64,000 nt of DNA from Fulvia fulva (lineage: Eukaryota > Ascomycota > Dothideomycetes > Mycosphaerellales > Mycosphaerellaceae). This document shows, in pieces, positions 21,284-33,854 of this stretch (the stretch's first letter is position 1; each line of letters starts with the position of its first letter). The notes under the pieces were generated by a model. The model did not search any database, was not told where the DNA came from, and saw only the letters and a program-made list of their open reading frames with translations. The position numbers and the translations under genes are program-made. The DNA lies in the NCBI RefSeq assembly GCF_020509005.1, contig NC_063021.1:992001-1056000 (forward strand). Direction: 5' to 3'.

Positions 21284-22340
21284 ATATAGCCAGTCCTTAC
21301 CTATAGTAGCCAAGTATAGTCCTTAGGCGAGAGGGCCTACCTATCGAAGGGACTCGTCGCGCCGCTAGCGAAGATCTAAAACTAATGCCTAAGGAAGGTC
21401 ACCGGGGTATATAAGTCGATACTAACGAGGATGCTTAAGTACGAGACCCCTATACCGCCGATCGACCTATATATCTAGGGACTACGGACCTCCTACTTAG
21501 GCAAGTCGGCACAGTACCTAGTATAGAAGGTCATCGCTAGTATAGTCGTAAGGGCCCGCGAATCAGTACTAGCGTATAAGGGCATTCGACCCGGAAACGA
21601 GCCGAACTACCGGGTAAGGGACGAATAGCTAGTAATATAATAGGAAGGTAAGAAATCGTTTATAGAGCAACTATAGAAAGAGAGGTGGAACAACTAGGTT
21701 ATAGGGTATAGTAGACGCCCTTAGCTAGCGGGACAACCTAAGGAATAGTTAGCTACAAAATCCGCGGTCAAGCACCCCCCGAAGCTTATCTACTACCGCC
21801 TTACGAGGGTAGAGAGTAGTATAGCAACCTAACTACAAAGCGAACACATCGGCCTCTAGGGGTACCTATTATAGAGGAAGGTTTCAGGATATACGAATAA
21901 TAGCTACCCCTACGGCTATCGCTCCTAGAACGTACGGTACGTACTCCTCGTCTATCCGAGGTAGTCGCTAGGAAGGGGGGAGTAGATAGTAAAGGCGAGG
22001 AACCGGACGATTAGGGCACTTCTTAATAACGCTAAGGACCTACGGCGTATTACGAACTAGATACTAGAGAAGGGCTAGCTAGAATAGTACCGCCTAGTAG
22101 GAGTAGTATAGGAAGAGAGGACACGACGTAGCGCGACGAGACCGGCTAGGAGCGGGGGCTAACGGGGTAGTAATATAGACTACGTACGTTTAGAGGGAAA
22201 GCTAATCTAGATAAGGAGTAGTCGGGGGCGGGAAGGGTTTTCACCTATTCGGGTTTCCCTTTGTATATAACAATAGACATATACCTATATAGGCCGGATA
22301 GGGTCCTAGAACAGGGAAATAACAAATCTATCTATCTATC
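21284..22340 (+). pseudogene. LINE A, C-terminal ORF2 and 3' UTR after the insertion
   Basis: Continues LINE A from 18087. Same segment as 37380-38430 (LINE B) and, less damaged, as the inverse of 32994-33854 and 51054-51900. The Cys/His region is at about 21885-21960. It ends in TCGGGTTTCCCTTTGTATAT, the GGCCGGATAGGGTCCTAG motif and (TATC)n. Confidence 0.82.
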
Positions 22341-22351
22341 TATATATCCTA

Positions 22352-24256
22352 TAACAGAAAGGTATCCCCTAGTAGGTAATAAAGTTCATCTACTCCTTTC
22401 TCTAGGAACAGACAATATACCTAGTCCTAGGGAGGTATACGTCCGACCCGGTAAAGGTAGAGACTAGAATACCTTAGGGATCTACTCTCTTCTCTATCCT
22501 GTTTCTAATATTTATGTCTGATCTAATTCCCCTACTCACCTCTCCGTAAACCTTAGTATCGGGATTCGCAGACAATATAAACATTCTAGCCTAGTTAGAC
22601 TTAATAGAGGAGAACTATCGCCTCCTTAAAGATAGGTATAAGAAATACGAGGAGTAGGTAAAGAAGTATAGTACCCGGTTCGCCCCTAAAAAGTACTAGC
22701 TTATACACTTTAGTAAAGCGAGAATATACTATAATATAAAGGCGGCGGTAAGAATCTAAGGCTACGAGACTAAGCTATTAGCGGAGCTACGAGTACTAGA
22801 GATCTAGCTCGACCCAAAGCTAAGCTAGAATATATAGATTAAGAAAGCCTAGAGTCGAGCGTAAGTTAATAAAGCCTCGATAAAGAGGCTTACGGCGTCT
22901 ATATAGGGAGTAGTATTCGATAAGGTAAGGGTAATATATAAGGCGATTATTAGACTAGCTAGATAATACGGACAAGGTATAAGATAGGGCGTAAACGTAT
23001 TAATACCTTAGAATCGAATAAGTTCTACGAAGAAGAGAGGATAAGAAAGTCGCGAAGCTACGATAAAGTAAACGTCAAGGCCGGGGTCTAGGGTCTAGGC
23101 GCGCTAGCGTACTAGGTTACGTAGTACTAAGTATAGTCTTACGAGGTGAACCGTAACACTATATTATACGGAGTATAGATTTAGGGAATAGGAGGCGTAG
23201 GTAAGCCGATCCCGAAACGGATAGAGCAACCTCTAAATAGGATATAGGTAGGTAACCTACGTAAAATACTAGGGGCATATAAGATAATGTTAATAAGTAT
23301 AGTAGAAATAGAGACGGGAACACTACTAATCGGCTAATATATCCGGGGAATAAGAATTTAATACGCGGTAAAGACGATAGATTACCTAGTATAAACTACG
23401 ATCTAGGAGGTAGAGAATAAGATAGAAAGCCGCTACCGGAGAGGGGCCGGATATAGGACAAGCTAAAAAGAGGATGATCTTACTACCTTTACGGCCGTAT
23501 AGATAAGTATCGAAAAGCTAGTACGAAAAGAGGAGGAGCGTAGGACTTACTAGGCCGGCGGGAGTAAGGCTAAGACCTAAAGTCTAGCGGAATAGATAGC
23601 GAGCTACCTATAGGAGTAGGACTAGAAAAGGAAGCTCCCTAAGACAATAGGCTCGATAGTACTCCGAGCCTTCTAGAGACATAATTACTAGCTATATAGG
23701 GACCTAATAAGGGCCGAAGTAAGTATAGCGATCCAAATTAGGTCCGAATATATTAGACTAAGGGCCTACCTATTTAGGAGACGCGTACTAGATATCTAAA
23801 GCCTAGCCTACTAGTATAGCTACCTATTATAAAACCTAGAATATATACTACTACGATGCCTATAGTAGGCGAGTAGTAGGGGAAATTAGAGGCACTAAGC
23901 GGGAAGGAGAGACTATAAGTCAATTATTAGGGACAAAGGTAATATTCGCCGAATCTCTCGGTAGATACTATAGTAAGGATACCTCTAGTAGTTTAGCCTT
24001 GCTAGCGAGACGGAGGAGTAGAGAGACAAGAGGCGGAAGCTAGTAGGGTTATAGATAAGGTAGTTATTAGGGCAGGCCTATAACACTAGCGTACCCTTAA
24101 TAAGGGAAATCTAAGATAATAACGAGGGGGAAAAGATAGGCGGGAAGGAGGAGGGGTTTTTACTAATACGGTTTCCCCTCTATATATACGAAAACAAGAT
24201 AGTATAGCTATATAGGCTAAAGGGCACTACAATAGCTTAATGAAATATCTATCTAT
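22352..24256 (+). pseudogene. LINE H, remainder of RT and 3' end (RIPed)
   Basis: It picks up where 14155 leaves off: QKGIP..VIKFIYSFL, LGRYTSDPVKVETRIP, GSTLFSILFLIFMSDL and SGFADNINILA correspond step by step to LINE T1. Downstream, LIHFSKARIYYN and LRVLEI.LDPKLS follow. An extra stretch of about 150-180 bases (about 22965-23150) interrupts the similarity before LYGVQI.G, so a small insertion or rearrangement is present. It ends in a T-like 3' UTR (AAAGGGCACTACAATAG) and TATC repeats. Confidence 0.82.
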
Positions 24257-24271
24257 CTATATAGGTAATAG

Positions 24272-24481
24272 TAGTAGTAGGTAAGAATTAACCCTCTACG
24301 AAGGTAAGTAATACGGTACGCCTATATATTACTAATCTAGTAGAGAAATAAGAAATCGTAGCCCTAATAAGTAAGAAGATTATCGATAGAATTGGCCAAA
24401 AGGAGGTAGTTAGAGCGGAGGTAGAGGTAATAGGCGTAGTAAGACTCTTTACTATATAAGAGTCTAATAGACGAAAACGAG
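24272..24481 (+). pseudogene. LINE E, part 2: middle of ORF1
   Basis: One frame (codon start 24271) reads VRLYITNLVEK, EIVALISKKIIDRIGQKEVV and VVRLFTI.ESNRRKR, typical of LINE ORF1 just before the knuckles. It runs in phase from part 1 (13265) and into part 3 (43881) once the two insertions and one copy of each target duplication are removed. Confidence 0.78.
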
Positions 24482-24665
24482 TATTACGGGCAGCCCGTAA
24501 CCCCTTACTATAGCTACGTTAGCCCGGCTAAACCGCGGACCTTCCGCATCGGGTTAGCGCGGCTTAGCTTTACTTTATAACTTCGCCGCGCCTCGCGCTC
24601 CTCTTTTGTAGCTTCGTAGGATAATAACTCTCTTATTCGGACCCTATAGTATACGCGCCCTTATA
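24482..24665 (+). repeat. Gypsy A left LTR
   Basis: 184 bases; begins TATTACGGGCAGCCCG and ends CGCGCCCTTATA. Homologous to the repeats at 27744, 39733 and 43693, with differences mainly of the RIP type. Just after it, GTTTGTTCTACTACCC is shared with Gypsy B and is the place of the primer-binding site; I cannot name the tRNA. Confidence 0.9.
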
Positions 24666-24899
24666 GTTTGTTCTACTACCCTACCTAGATCACGGATCTA
24701 GGTAAGGGACGCGTAATAATAGGAATAGATAGAACCGTAGAACTCGAGAACGCGTAGAGTCGTATTAGAATATAGAACACGGTAAGGCGTATAGCGCGTA
24801 GATACCTAGAGAACGTAACGCGGCGATATTATTAGTAGGTAGTCGCGCGCTCGTAGATAGTCAGGATATAGGTACCGTTACGCCTCCTCCGAACCTAGA

Positions 24900-27743
24900 T
24901 AATATGACTTTATAAATAGCGAACGGCGGTATACTACCGCTACCTAAGCCTAAGGGCAAAAGTAAGTAGCGTATATCTCTTTTCCCCGACCTCTTCTCTT
25001 TTCCTTAGAGTTAGACATAGGACGACAACCGGCGGGTTATAGTAGACACCGGTGTCGCGCTATAATAAGAGATTAATAAAGCTTACTAGAAGGCTTTCGA
25101 GCGAGAAGAAGGTAGTAAGATTGACTTTATAGAACTGTTCGAGTTTAAGCTTAAAGAGAACCTAGGCGGCGACCTAGACGAGGTGTATCTATTACTTGAC
25201 GAGGCAGAATATATTCTCGTATCCGAATACTAGAATATCACCCTAGACAACCTTACGACCCTTATATCCTAATACCCGAAGACCACCTACGACTTCGTGC
25301 TATAAGTAGTTAATACGGCAATTACTAAGGGTAGACAACTCGATATAATAGAGCGAGCTAACGACCTCTAAAACACCTAGTATACTACGCTATATACCGA
25401 ATACGACCGTATCTATAAGATGCTACGAAGTAAAGAGCTTGTTATATAGAAAATAGTAGTAGATCTTAAGAGTAAGAAGGATTACGACCTAGCTAAGTTA
25501 TAAGAGCTAGAGAAGAAATATAAGGAAGCTAATAACCTATATAAGTAGTTTAGCGAGATCTACGAGAAGGAGAAGAAGAAGGCACAAGATGCTAAGGCAA
25601 AGAACTAGGCCCTATAACAAGAAGTCGATAACCTAAAGGCTCGGCTTAAGGTAGGAGACACTATATAGAACGGAGGTAGGGGCCGCTTAGGCCGCCGACC
25701 CTCTCGTTCCCGCCTACGCGAGACCTTACTCGAGTAGCTATTACGTAGGTATCGCGAAGCTACTAGTAGAGGTAGCGGTAGCGGTAGTAGTAATAACGAT
25801 AGAGACGACGATAACCGTAGTAATAATAGCCGAGGACGTAATAACGACCGTCCGCGACTAGGACCTAATAATAGTCGTGACTCGAGAATACGTAATACCC
25901 GTACCTAGACACTACTAGTTGACCTTCTAGAACGTCTCTTTACTATTAACCGTACCCTTACTCGCGGTATAGAGATCGGTAAGGGTGTACCTAACCCTAA
26001 GTACTTTAAGAACAATAACGACCCTAATTTCGATAGCTAGTATAGTAGTGTTCTCCTAAAGCTAACTATAGTAACCTTCCGTACTAAGGTAGATAGTCTA
26101 CGCTTCGTATATAGGTAGACGTAAGGTAATCCTTAGCGAAGTATTAAGCCGAGGATCCCTATACCTAGATAGTAGTCCTTTAACGAGTTTAAGACTAGAG
26201 AAGAGTTATTAGATTAGATAATACGCTAATATAGTATACGTAATAAAGGAACTAAGGCTATAGTTAATATTACTATCTATAAGTAAGAATAAGGCGAAAC
26301 CTTTATAGCCTTCTATACTAGCTACTCGAAGTTACGCGCCTAGATATTATAGACCGATAAGACCGAGCTTATACTATTCCGTAACCGACTAAACCGTAAG
26401 TACTTTATTAAGACCTTTAGCGACCGCGAAGTCGACCGCCGCCTAGATAGTATATAATACGTTATCGAGGAGTATACCGTACTAGACGAGAGCTTCTACG
26501 AGACAGATCGACTATACCTATAGAAGGAGCGCCCCCGTAGTAATAGTAACTCGAACGGTAATAGCGGCTAGAATAACTAGAATAACGGTAACGTAGTTAC
26601 TAGTACCGCTACCGGTATAGTAGGTACCTTAGTATAGCGCCTACTATAGTACGCTAGTACTAAGAAGAAGGAGGATCTACCGACATATCTATAGAACCTA
26701 CCTACGCTTAACCGTAAGTAGCGCGAAGACCTTAAGAAGTAGGGTAAGTACTACCGCTACCGTATAGGTTCTTACGTATCGACTAACCCTAAATACCTAA
26801 TATATAGGTACAATAGCGACTATCGCCTACCGCGTCTACGTAATACTACGCTAAATCCGAACGTAAACCTTAGTTCCCTAGCCGCCGATCCGTAGTAGGG
26901 AAATAGTACGACCGCTACCTAAGTGTAGTAGATAGCGGTTACCTAAACTTCCTAGGATAGAAAGAGTATAAGATTAAGAGACACGGAATGTAAGAGACGG
27001 TAATAGACTATATTAAGGAGCTTAAGATATCGGTATACGTACTAGATAAGTAATAGCTAGCTATATACCCTTATATAGTATTACCCGTAATAATATAATA
27101 TAGAAAGGCTCGAGGCCTTATAGATTCTACTTCTACCTCTCTCTTTCTTAACTAGAAATTTATACGTAAATATATAATACCCCTAATCCCTTTAACGTAA
27201 AGCCGACGACTAATACTAGGAGATAGAACGGCTACTACGCGGTAGATTATATACACGGCCCTTATAGACGTAGTTATCGGCGATGATTACGAGTAAATAT
27301 TATACTACGTTACCGACCTCGAATATAACATCGTCTTTAGCCTACCGTAGCTTATAGTATATAACCTGAACATCTTCTAGGAGATAGGCGAGGTGGCATT
27401 TAGATCGGATTACTACTTTAGTTACTATCTATAGAATAAGATATCGATAATAGTATAATCCCTAAACTACCGCGAGAAGAAGAAGTAGGTACTAGTACGG
27501 TACGGACTAGAGCCCTTTACTAGAGAAGTAGCGAGCTTTATAGTAGGAGGGGTAGAGCTAAAGGTCTTATTATATAACCTAAAAGATATAGACGATAAAG
27601 AAGTAGACTACTAGGGCGTTTCTTAACGCGCGTAGGGGATGTACGCGTGCCGGCCTAGGGCTAAGTACTTCTATATTATACCTACTAGGTATAAGAGGGA
27701 CGGCGGAGAGCTTAAGCTAAGTATAATAGCTACTAATAATCTA
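24900..27743 (+). pseudogene. Gypsy A gag, protease and start of pol (RIPed)
   Basis: From about 25080 the frame reads AFEREEGSKIDFIELFEFKL, then a long charged coiled coil (about 25480-25640, EKKYKEANNLYK..), an Arg/Asn/Asp-rich linker (25680-25910) and a capsid-like region with FIAFYTSYSKLRA and LILFRNRLNRKYFIKTF (about 26305-26420), as in retrotransposon gag. The protease region follows from about 27110 (ALIDVVIGDDYE.ILYYVTDLEYNIVFSLP). It ends at 27743 where Gypsy B is inserted; the continuation is at 39922. Confidence 0.78.
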
Positions 27744-27927
27744 TATTACGGGCAGCCCGCGACCCCTTACTATAGCTACGTTAGCCTAGGTGAACCGCGG
27801 ACCTTCCGTATCGGGTTAGCGCGGCTTAGCTTTACTTAATAACTTCGCCGCGCCTCGCACTCCTCTTTCGTAGCTTCGTAGAACAATAACTATCTCTCTC
27901 GGACCCTATAGTACGCGCGCCCTTATA
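27744..27927 (+). repeat. Gypsy B left LTR
   Basis: 184 bases, TATTACGGGCAGCCCG..CGCGCCCTTATA, preceded by ATCTA. A short open frame running through it from 27639 is fortuitous. Confidence 0.92.
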
Positions 27928-28199
27928 GTTTGTTCTACTACCCTACCTAGATCGCGGATCGAGATAAGGGACGCGTAATAATAGGAATAGATAGAACTAT
28001 AGAACTCGAAGAACGCGTAGAGTCGTATTAGAATATAGAATACGGTAAGGCGTATAGCGCGTAAATACCTAGAGAACGTAACGCGGCGACATTATTAGTA
28101 GGTAGTCGCGCGCTCGTAGATAGTTAGGAAATAGGCCTCGTTACGCCTCCCCCGAACCTAGATAATATAACTTTATAGATAAACGGCGGTATACTACCG

Positions 28200-31100
28200 C
28201 TACTAAAGCCTAAGAGTAAAGGTAAGTAGCGTATATCTCTTTTCCCCGACCTCTCCTCTTTTCCTTAGAGTTAGACATAGGACGACAACCGACGGGTTAT
28301 AGTAGACACCGATATCGCGCTATAATAGGGAATTGATAAAGCTTACTAGAAAGCCTTCGAGCGAGAAGAAGGTAGTAAGATTAACTTTATAGAACTGTTC
28401 GAATTTAAGCTCGAAGAGGACCTAGACGAGGTGTACCTATTACTCGACGAGATAGAGCATATTCTCGTATCCGAATACTAGAATATTATACTAGACAAAC
28501 TTACAACCCTCGTATCCTAGTACCCGAAGACTACCTACGACTTCGTACTATAGGTAGTAAATATAGCGATTACTAAAGGTAGACAACTCGATATAATAGA
28601 GCGAGCTAATAACCTCTAGAACACCTAGTATACTACGCTATATACCGAGTATAACCGTACCTATAAGATGCTACGAAGCGAGGAGGCTATAATATAGAAG
28701 ATGGCCGTAGACCTAAAGAGTAAGAAGGATTATAACCTAGTAAAGTTATAAGAGGCAGAGAAGAAGTATAGGGAGGCTAGTAACCTATATAAGCAATTTA
28801 GCGAGATTTATAAAAAGGAGAAGAAGAAGATATAGGATGCCGAAGCTAAGAACTAGGCGCTATAGAAGGAGGTTAGCGATCTAAAGACTCGACTCTAAGC
28901 TACTAAAGACACTATATAGAATAGAGGTAAGGGCCGCTCTAGTTACCGACCCTCCTATTTACCTCCGCGCGAGACTTTACTCGAGTAGCTAATACGTAAG
29001 TATCGTAAAGCTACTAGTAGAGGCGGCGGCGGCGGAGGTAGTAGTAACGATAATAATAACGGTAATAGTAATAACGACCGAGGACGTAATAGAAACAGTC
29101 TACGACCTAATAATAATAACGGTCGCGACTCTCGAGCGCGTAATACCCGTATATAGACTCCCCTAACCGAACTTTTAGAACGCCTATTTACTATTAACCG
29201 TACTCTAATACGCGGTATCGAGGTTAGTAAGGGCGTGCCTAACCTAAAGTACTTTAAGAACGATAACGACCCTAACTTCGACAGTTAGTATAGTAGCGTA
29301 CTTCTTAAGCTAACTATAACTACTTTCCGCTTCGAGGTAGACGGCCTACGTTTTATATATAGATAGACATAGGGTGACCCTTAGAGAAGTATTAAGCCGA
29401 GGATTCCCGTACCTAGATAATAATTATTTAACGAGTTTAAGACTAGTAAAGAACTACTAGATTAGATAACGCACTAGTACGGTACCCGTAACGAAGGGAC
29501 TAAGGCTATAGTTAATATCGCTACCTATAAGTAGGAGTAGAGCGAGACCTTTATTACCTTCTACGCTCGCTACTCGAAGCTACGTGCTTAGATAGAGTAG
29601 ACTAACGAGACTAAGCTAATACTATTTTGTAACCGCCTAAACCGTAAGTACTTTATTAAGACTTTCGGCGATAGGGAAGTAGATAGACGCTTATACGATA
29701 TATAGGATGTTATTAAGGAATACACGGTATTAGATAAGAGCTTCTACGAGACCGACCGACTATATCTATAGAAGGAGCGCCTACGTAGCAACCCTAATTC
29801 GAACAATAACGGCGTATAGGGCGGTAGTAATACCGTAGGCGCCGTAGCTACTAGTACGACCGCTATAATCGTCTAGCGACTACTATAATACGTAGGTACG
29901 AAGAAGAAGGAGGACCTACCGGTTTACTTATAGAACCTACCTTTATTAAACCGTAAGTAGCGTAAGGACCTTAAGAAGTAGGGTAAGTACCACCGCTACC
30001 GTATAGGCTCGTATATATTAACGAACCCCGAATACCCGATATATAGTTACGACGGCGACTACCGCCCTCTACGTCTACGAAATAACGCGAACGCTAACCC
30101 GAACTTTAGCTCCCTTACTACCGACCTATAGTAATAGGGAAATAGTACGACCGCTACCTAAGCGTAGTAGATAGCGGTTAGTAACCGAACTTTCTAAGAT
30201 AGAAAGAGTATAAGATTAAGAGATATAGAATATAAGAGACGGACTATAGTAAGGAGCTTAAGATATTGGTATATATACTAGATAAATAACAACTAGCTAT
30301 ACACCCTTATATAGTATTACCCGTAGCGATATAATATAAAAAGGCTCGCGGCCTTATAGATTCTACCTCTACCTCTCTCTTTCTTAATTAGAAATTTATA
30401 CGTAAATATACAACCCCCTTAATCCCTTTAACAAAGAATAGACGATTAACACTAGGAGATAGATCGGCTATAGCGCGTTAGATTATATATATAGCCCTTA
30501 TAGACGTAGTTATTAGCGGTTATTACGAGTAAATATTATACTACGTTACCGACCTCGAATATAACATCGTCTTTAGACTACCGTAGCTCTCCGCGTATAA
30601 CCCGAACATCTTCTAGGAAACTAGCGAGGTGGCGTTTAGATCTAACTACTACTTCGATTACTATCTATATAATAAGACACCGACAATAGTATAATCTCTA
30701 AACTATATCGGTAGAACGAAATATAGACTAAAGCCCTTTACTAGCGAATTAGTAGGATTTATAGCCAGAGGGGCGGAGCTAGATATATCCTCTCTAGAGG
30801 TAGATAAAGAGGTAGATTACTAGGAAGTCTCGTAGCGCGTATAGGAGATATACGCGTACCGGCCTAGGGCCGAGTGCTTCTATATTATGCCTACGGGGCG
30901 CGAGGATGACGATAATAATAATAATGGCCTTAAACTAAGCGTAATAGTAGCTAATAACCTAGATTAGTTCTTAAATAAGCAGTTTAACCACAATCCTAAA
31001 GAGAAGCTCCCGCCTATATACTACGACATTATAGATACTTTCTTAGTAAAGGACTACGAGGGACTCCTATCTTACTAACTAGGTATCGACTACGAGATTT

Positions 31101-32979
31101 ATATTAAACCCGGTAGACCTTAAGAACCGCTATACCGAAAGCTATACGGACTAGCCGAGAAGGAGAATAAAGCCGTTAAGAAATAGTTACTCGAATAGAC
31201 TTTAGAAGGTAAGGTACGTAAGGCCTATTAGAAAACAAGCTAGTTACCGGTACCGGTATTAGTAGTAAGAAAGCCGGGAGGAGGGCTACGAGTATATATT
31301 AACTACCGTAGGCTAAACGCTATTACTAATAAGAATCGCTATCCTATTCTATTTATATAGGAAACGCTTAACCGTATATACGGAAAGAAGTACTTTACGG
31401 AACTAGATATTATAGTAGCCTTTAATAAGTTACGTATCGCGGAAGGGTACGAGTAGCTAATAGCTTTCGTAATACGCTACGGTATATACGAATGCCTCGT
31501 ATTACCGTTCGGCCTCTATAACGGACCCGTAACCTTTTAGTTATATATTAACAAAGTTCTATAGAAATATCTAGATAACTTTGTGTTAGTATATCTAGAT
31601 AACGTCCTTATCTTTAGCGACACTCTAGAGGAACATATCGAACACGTACGAAAGGTATTAATTAAGCTACGAGATACCGGGCTTACTATTAATATCAATA
31701 AGTCCGAGTTCTACTAGGAACGTATAAAATATCTAGGCGTTATTATTACACCCTAGGGCATCGAGATAGACCCGGAGAAATTGGAATGTATACAAACCTA
31801 GGAAGCACTAACTAATCTTAAGGATATCTAAGCCTTCCTAGGATTCGCGAACTTCTACCGTAGGTTTATCGAGGCCTTCTCTCGTATTATATCCCTATTA
31901 ACTAACCTGACGAAGTCAGATAGGCCTAGTAATTATAAGAACCGTAGAATTAACTAGACTGATAATTGCTAGAGCGTATTCGAGGCGTTAAAAGTAGCGT
32001 TTAGTAAGGCGGGCATACTAGTATACTATATACCGGGTAGATAGACCGTCGTTAAGACTAACTCCTTAGACTTTATTAATATAGGTATACTCTTATAATA
32101 CGACGAGTAGGGAGTATTATATTCTATAGCTTTCTATTCGAAGAAGCTAAGCCCCTAGGAGTATAATTACGAGATCTATAATAAGGAACTCCTCGCGATT
32201 ATTAAAGTATTCGAAGAGTAGCGCCTAGAGCTTATATACGAAGTAGACGAGAACGGCGATCTAGTCAAAGTGTTTATAGACTATAAGAACCTCGAATATT
32301 TTATAACCACAAAGTAGCTAAATCGCCGATAAGCGCGATAGGTAGAATTTCTATTACAATTTAACTTCTAGATTATATACCGCCTAGGTATGTAAGGAAC
32401 GAAGCTAGATAGCCTAACGAGACGTAGCTAGGACCTTCCGTAGGGGGTGGACGATCCGAGAAATTAGTACTAGTATTAGACATTGCTTCCGCTAGAGCGA
32501 TTCCTTAAGATCGACTCTATATAAGCTACTATCGAAGATACGCCTAAAGAAGAAGAGACGACAACTCCCCTAAATCCTAAAGTAATCGATTTCATTCTAG
32601 AACTAGAACAGGTACTACAAACATAGCTAGTACTAGCTTAGGAAGTATAGACTACGAATAAAGCCGAAGTCGAAGCTAAACTCGAGTACCGTATAACGAC
32701 TACTTACGCCCTAGACTAGGAACTTAAGGCGGTAATTAAGATACTACGGAAAGATAGTACTATCCCTCTACTCTTATAGAAGGCGAAGATATATCCTACG
32801 TACTATAAGGTAGATAGAGCCTATAGGTACCTAATAACTAGGCCCTACGGACTCGGCTTATTAGAATAAATTATAACGCTCTAGTAGTAGGATATCTAGG
32901 ACGAGCTCGAACCTATAAACTCGTAGCACGAGAATTCTACTAGCCTAGCTTAGTAAGATCAGTACGTAGATATATCGCG
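28200..32979 (+). pseudogene. Gypsy B gag-protease-RT-RNase H (RIPed)
   Basis: gag mirrors Gypsy A (coiled coil about 28740-28900, capsid-like FITFYARYSKLRA about 29540). RT is readable: [20 protein letters not shown] (about 31260), [18 protein letters not shown] (about 31385), LPFGLYNGPVTF (about 31503) and the catalytic YLDNVLIFS (about 31590), in which the second Asp of YLDD reads Asn through a G-to-A change. RNase H follows with IAFYSKKLSP.EYNYEIYNKELLAI (about 32120). These place it in Ty3/Gypsy. Every break is a RIP-type stop and no frameshift was noticed in RT. Confidence 0.85.
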
Positions 32980-32993
32980 AATTGCCGTATATA

Positions 32994-33854
32994 GATAGAT
33001 AGATTTGTCATTCCCCTGTTCTAGGACCCTATCCGGCCTATGCAGGTATATATCTATTGTTATGTACAAAGGGAAACCCGAATAGGTGAAAACCCTTCCC
33101 GCCCCCGACTACTCCTTGTCTAGATTAGCTTTCCCTCTGAACGTACGTAGTCCATGTCACTACCCCGTTAGCCCCCGCTCCTAGCCGGTCTCGTCGCGCT
33201 GCGTCGTGTCCTCTCTTCCTGCACTGCTCCTACTAGGCGGTACTGTTCTAGCCAGCCCTTCTCTAGTATCCAGTTCGTAATGCGCCGTAGGTCTTCAGCG
33301 TTGTTAAGAAGTGCCCCAATCGTCCGGTTCCTCGCCTTTGCCATCCACTCCCCCCTTCCTAGCGACCACCTCGGACAGACGAGGAGTGCGTGCCGTACGT
33401 TCTGGGAGCGATAGCCGCAGGGGCAGCTAGTATTCGTGTATCCTGGAACCTTCCTCCATGATAGGTACCCCTGGAGGCCGATGTGTTCGCTTCGCAGTTG
33501 GGTTGCTATGCTACTCTGTGCCCTCGTAAGGCGGTAGTGGATGAGCTTCGGGGGGTGCTTGACCGCGGATTTTGTAGCTGACCATTCCTTAGGTTGTCCC
33601 GCTGGCTGAGGGCGTCCACTATGCCCTACAACCTGGTTGTTCCACCTCTCTTTCCATAGTTGCTCTACAAACGATTTCTCACCTTCCCATTGTGTTGCTA
33701 GCTGTTCGTCCCTTGCCCGGTAGTTCGGCTCGTTTCCGGGTCGAATGCCCTTGTGCGCTGGTACTGATTCGCGGGCCCTTGCGACTGCACTGGCGATGAC
33801 CTTCTGTACTGGGTACTGTGCCGACTTGCCTAAGTAGGAGGTCCGTAGTCCCTG
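32994..33854 (-). pseudogene. LINE C: 3' fragment of an A-family LINE
   Basis: Carries the C-terminal end of ORF2 with the Cys/His region (inverse of about 33380-33430, CPCGYRSQNVRHALLV-like) and the 3' UTR with (TAGA)n. It has no RT core. Nearly identical to stretches of 51054-51900, especially 51300-51660. It begins at CCAGGGACTACGGACCTCC, where X3 ends. Confidence 0.85.

Larger units (their letters stand above)
14156..22340 (+). mobile_element. LINE A, near full-length Tad-like retrotransposon, RIPed, holding composite X1-T1
   Basis: Native parts are 14156-18087 and 21284-22340, about 5.0 kb. The 11-base target duplication TATATATCCTA flanks it (14145-14155 and 22341-22351). Order: 5' leader, ORF1 with CCHC knuckles (to about 15550), ORF2 with an apurinic-type endonuclease (about 15660-16560, including DFNIHHP-like residues near 16090), RT (about 17040-17860) and a C-terminal Cys/His region (about 21890). 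It ends in a GGCCGGATAGGGTCCTAG 3' UTR and a TATC microsatellite. Nearly every CAG, CAA and TGG codon is now a stop. It belongs to the family of LINEs B, C and F. Confidence 0.88.
13266..24256 (+). mobile_element. Composite element X2-LINE H, RIPed, holding LINE A
   Basis: Its outer limits are set by the 15-base duplication CTATATAGGTAATAG at 13251-13265 and 24257-24271, abutting a TATC-repeat tail on the right. Native parts are module X copy 2 (13266-14085, 5' truncated), a short piece of LINE H (14086-14155) and the rest of LINE H (22352-24256). The gap is LINE A, itself carrying composite X1-T1. Native length is about 2.8 kb. CpA depletion shows that this element went through RIP, unlike X1-T1. 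Confidence 0.85.

Noticed and set aside
27639..27839. A 66-codon frame across the Gypsy A/Gypsy B junction
   Set aside because: It runs from RIPed protease sequence into an LTR; a chance frame.
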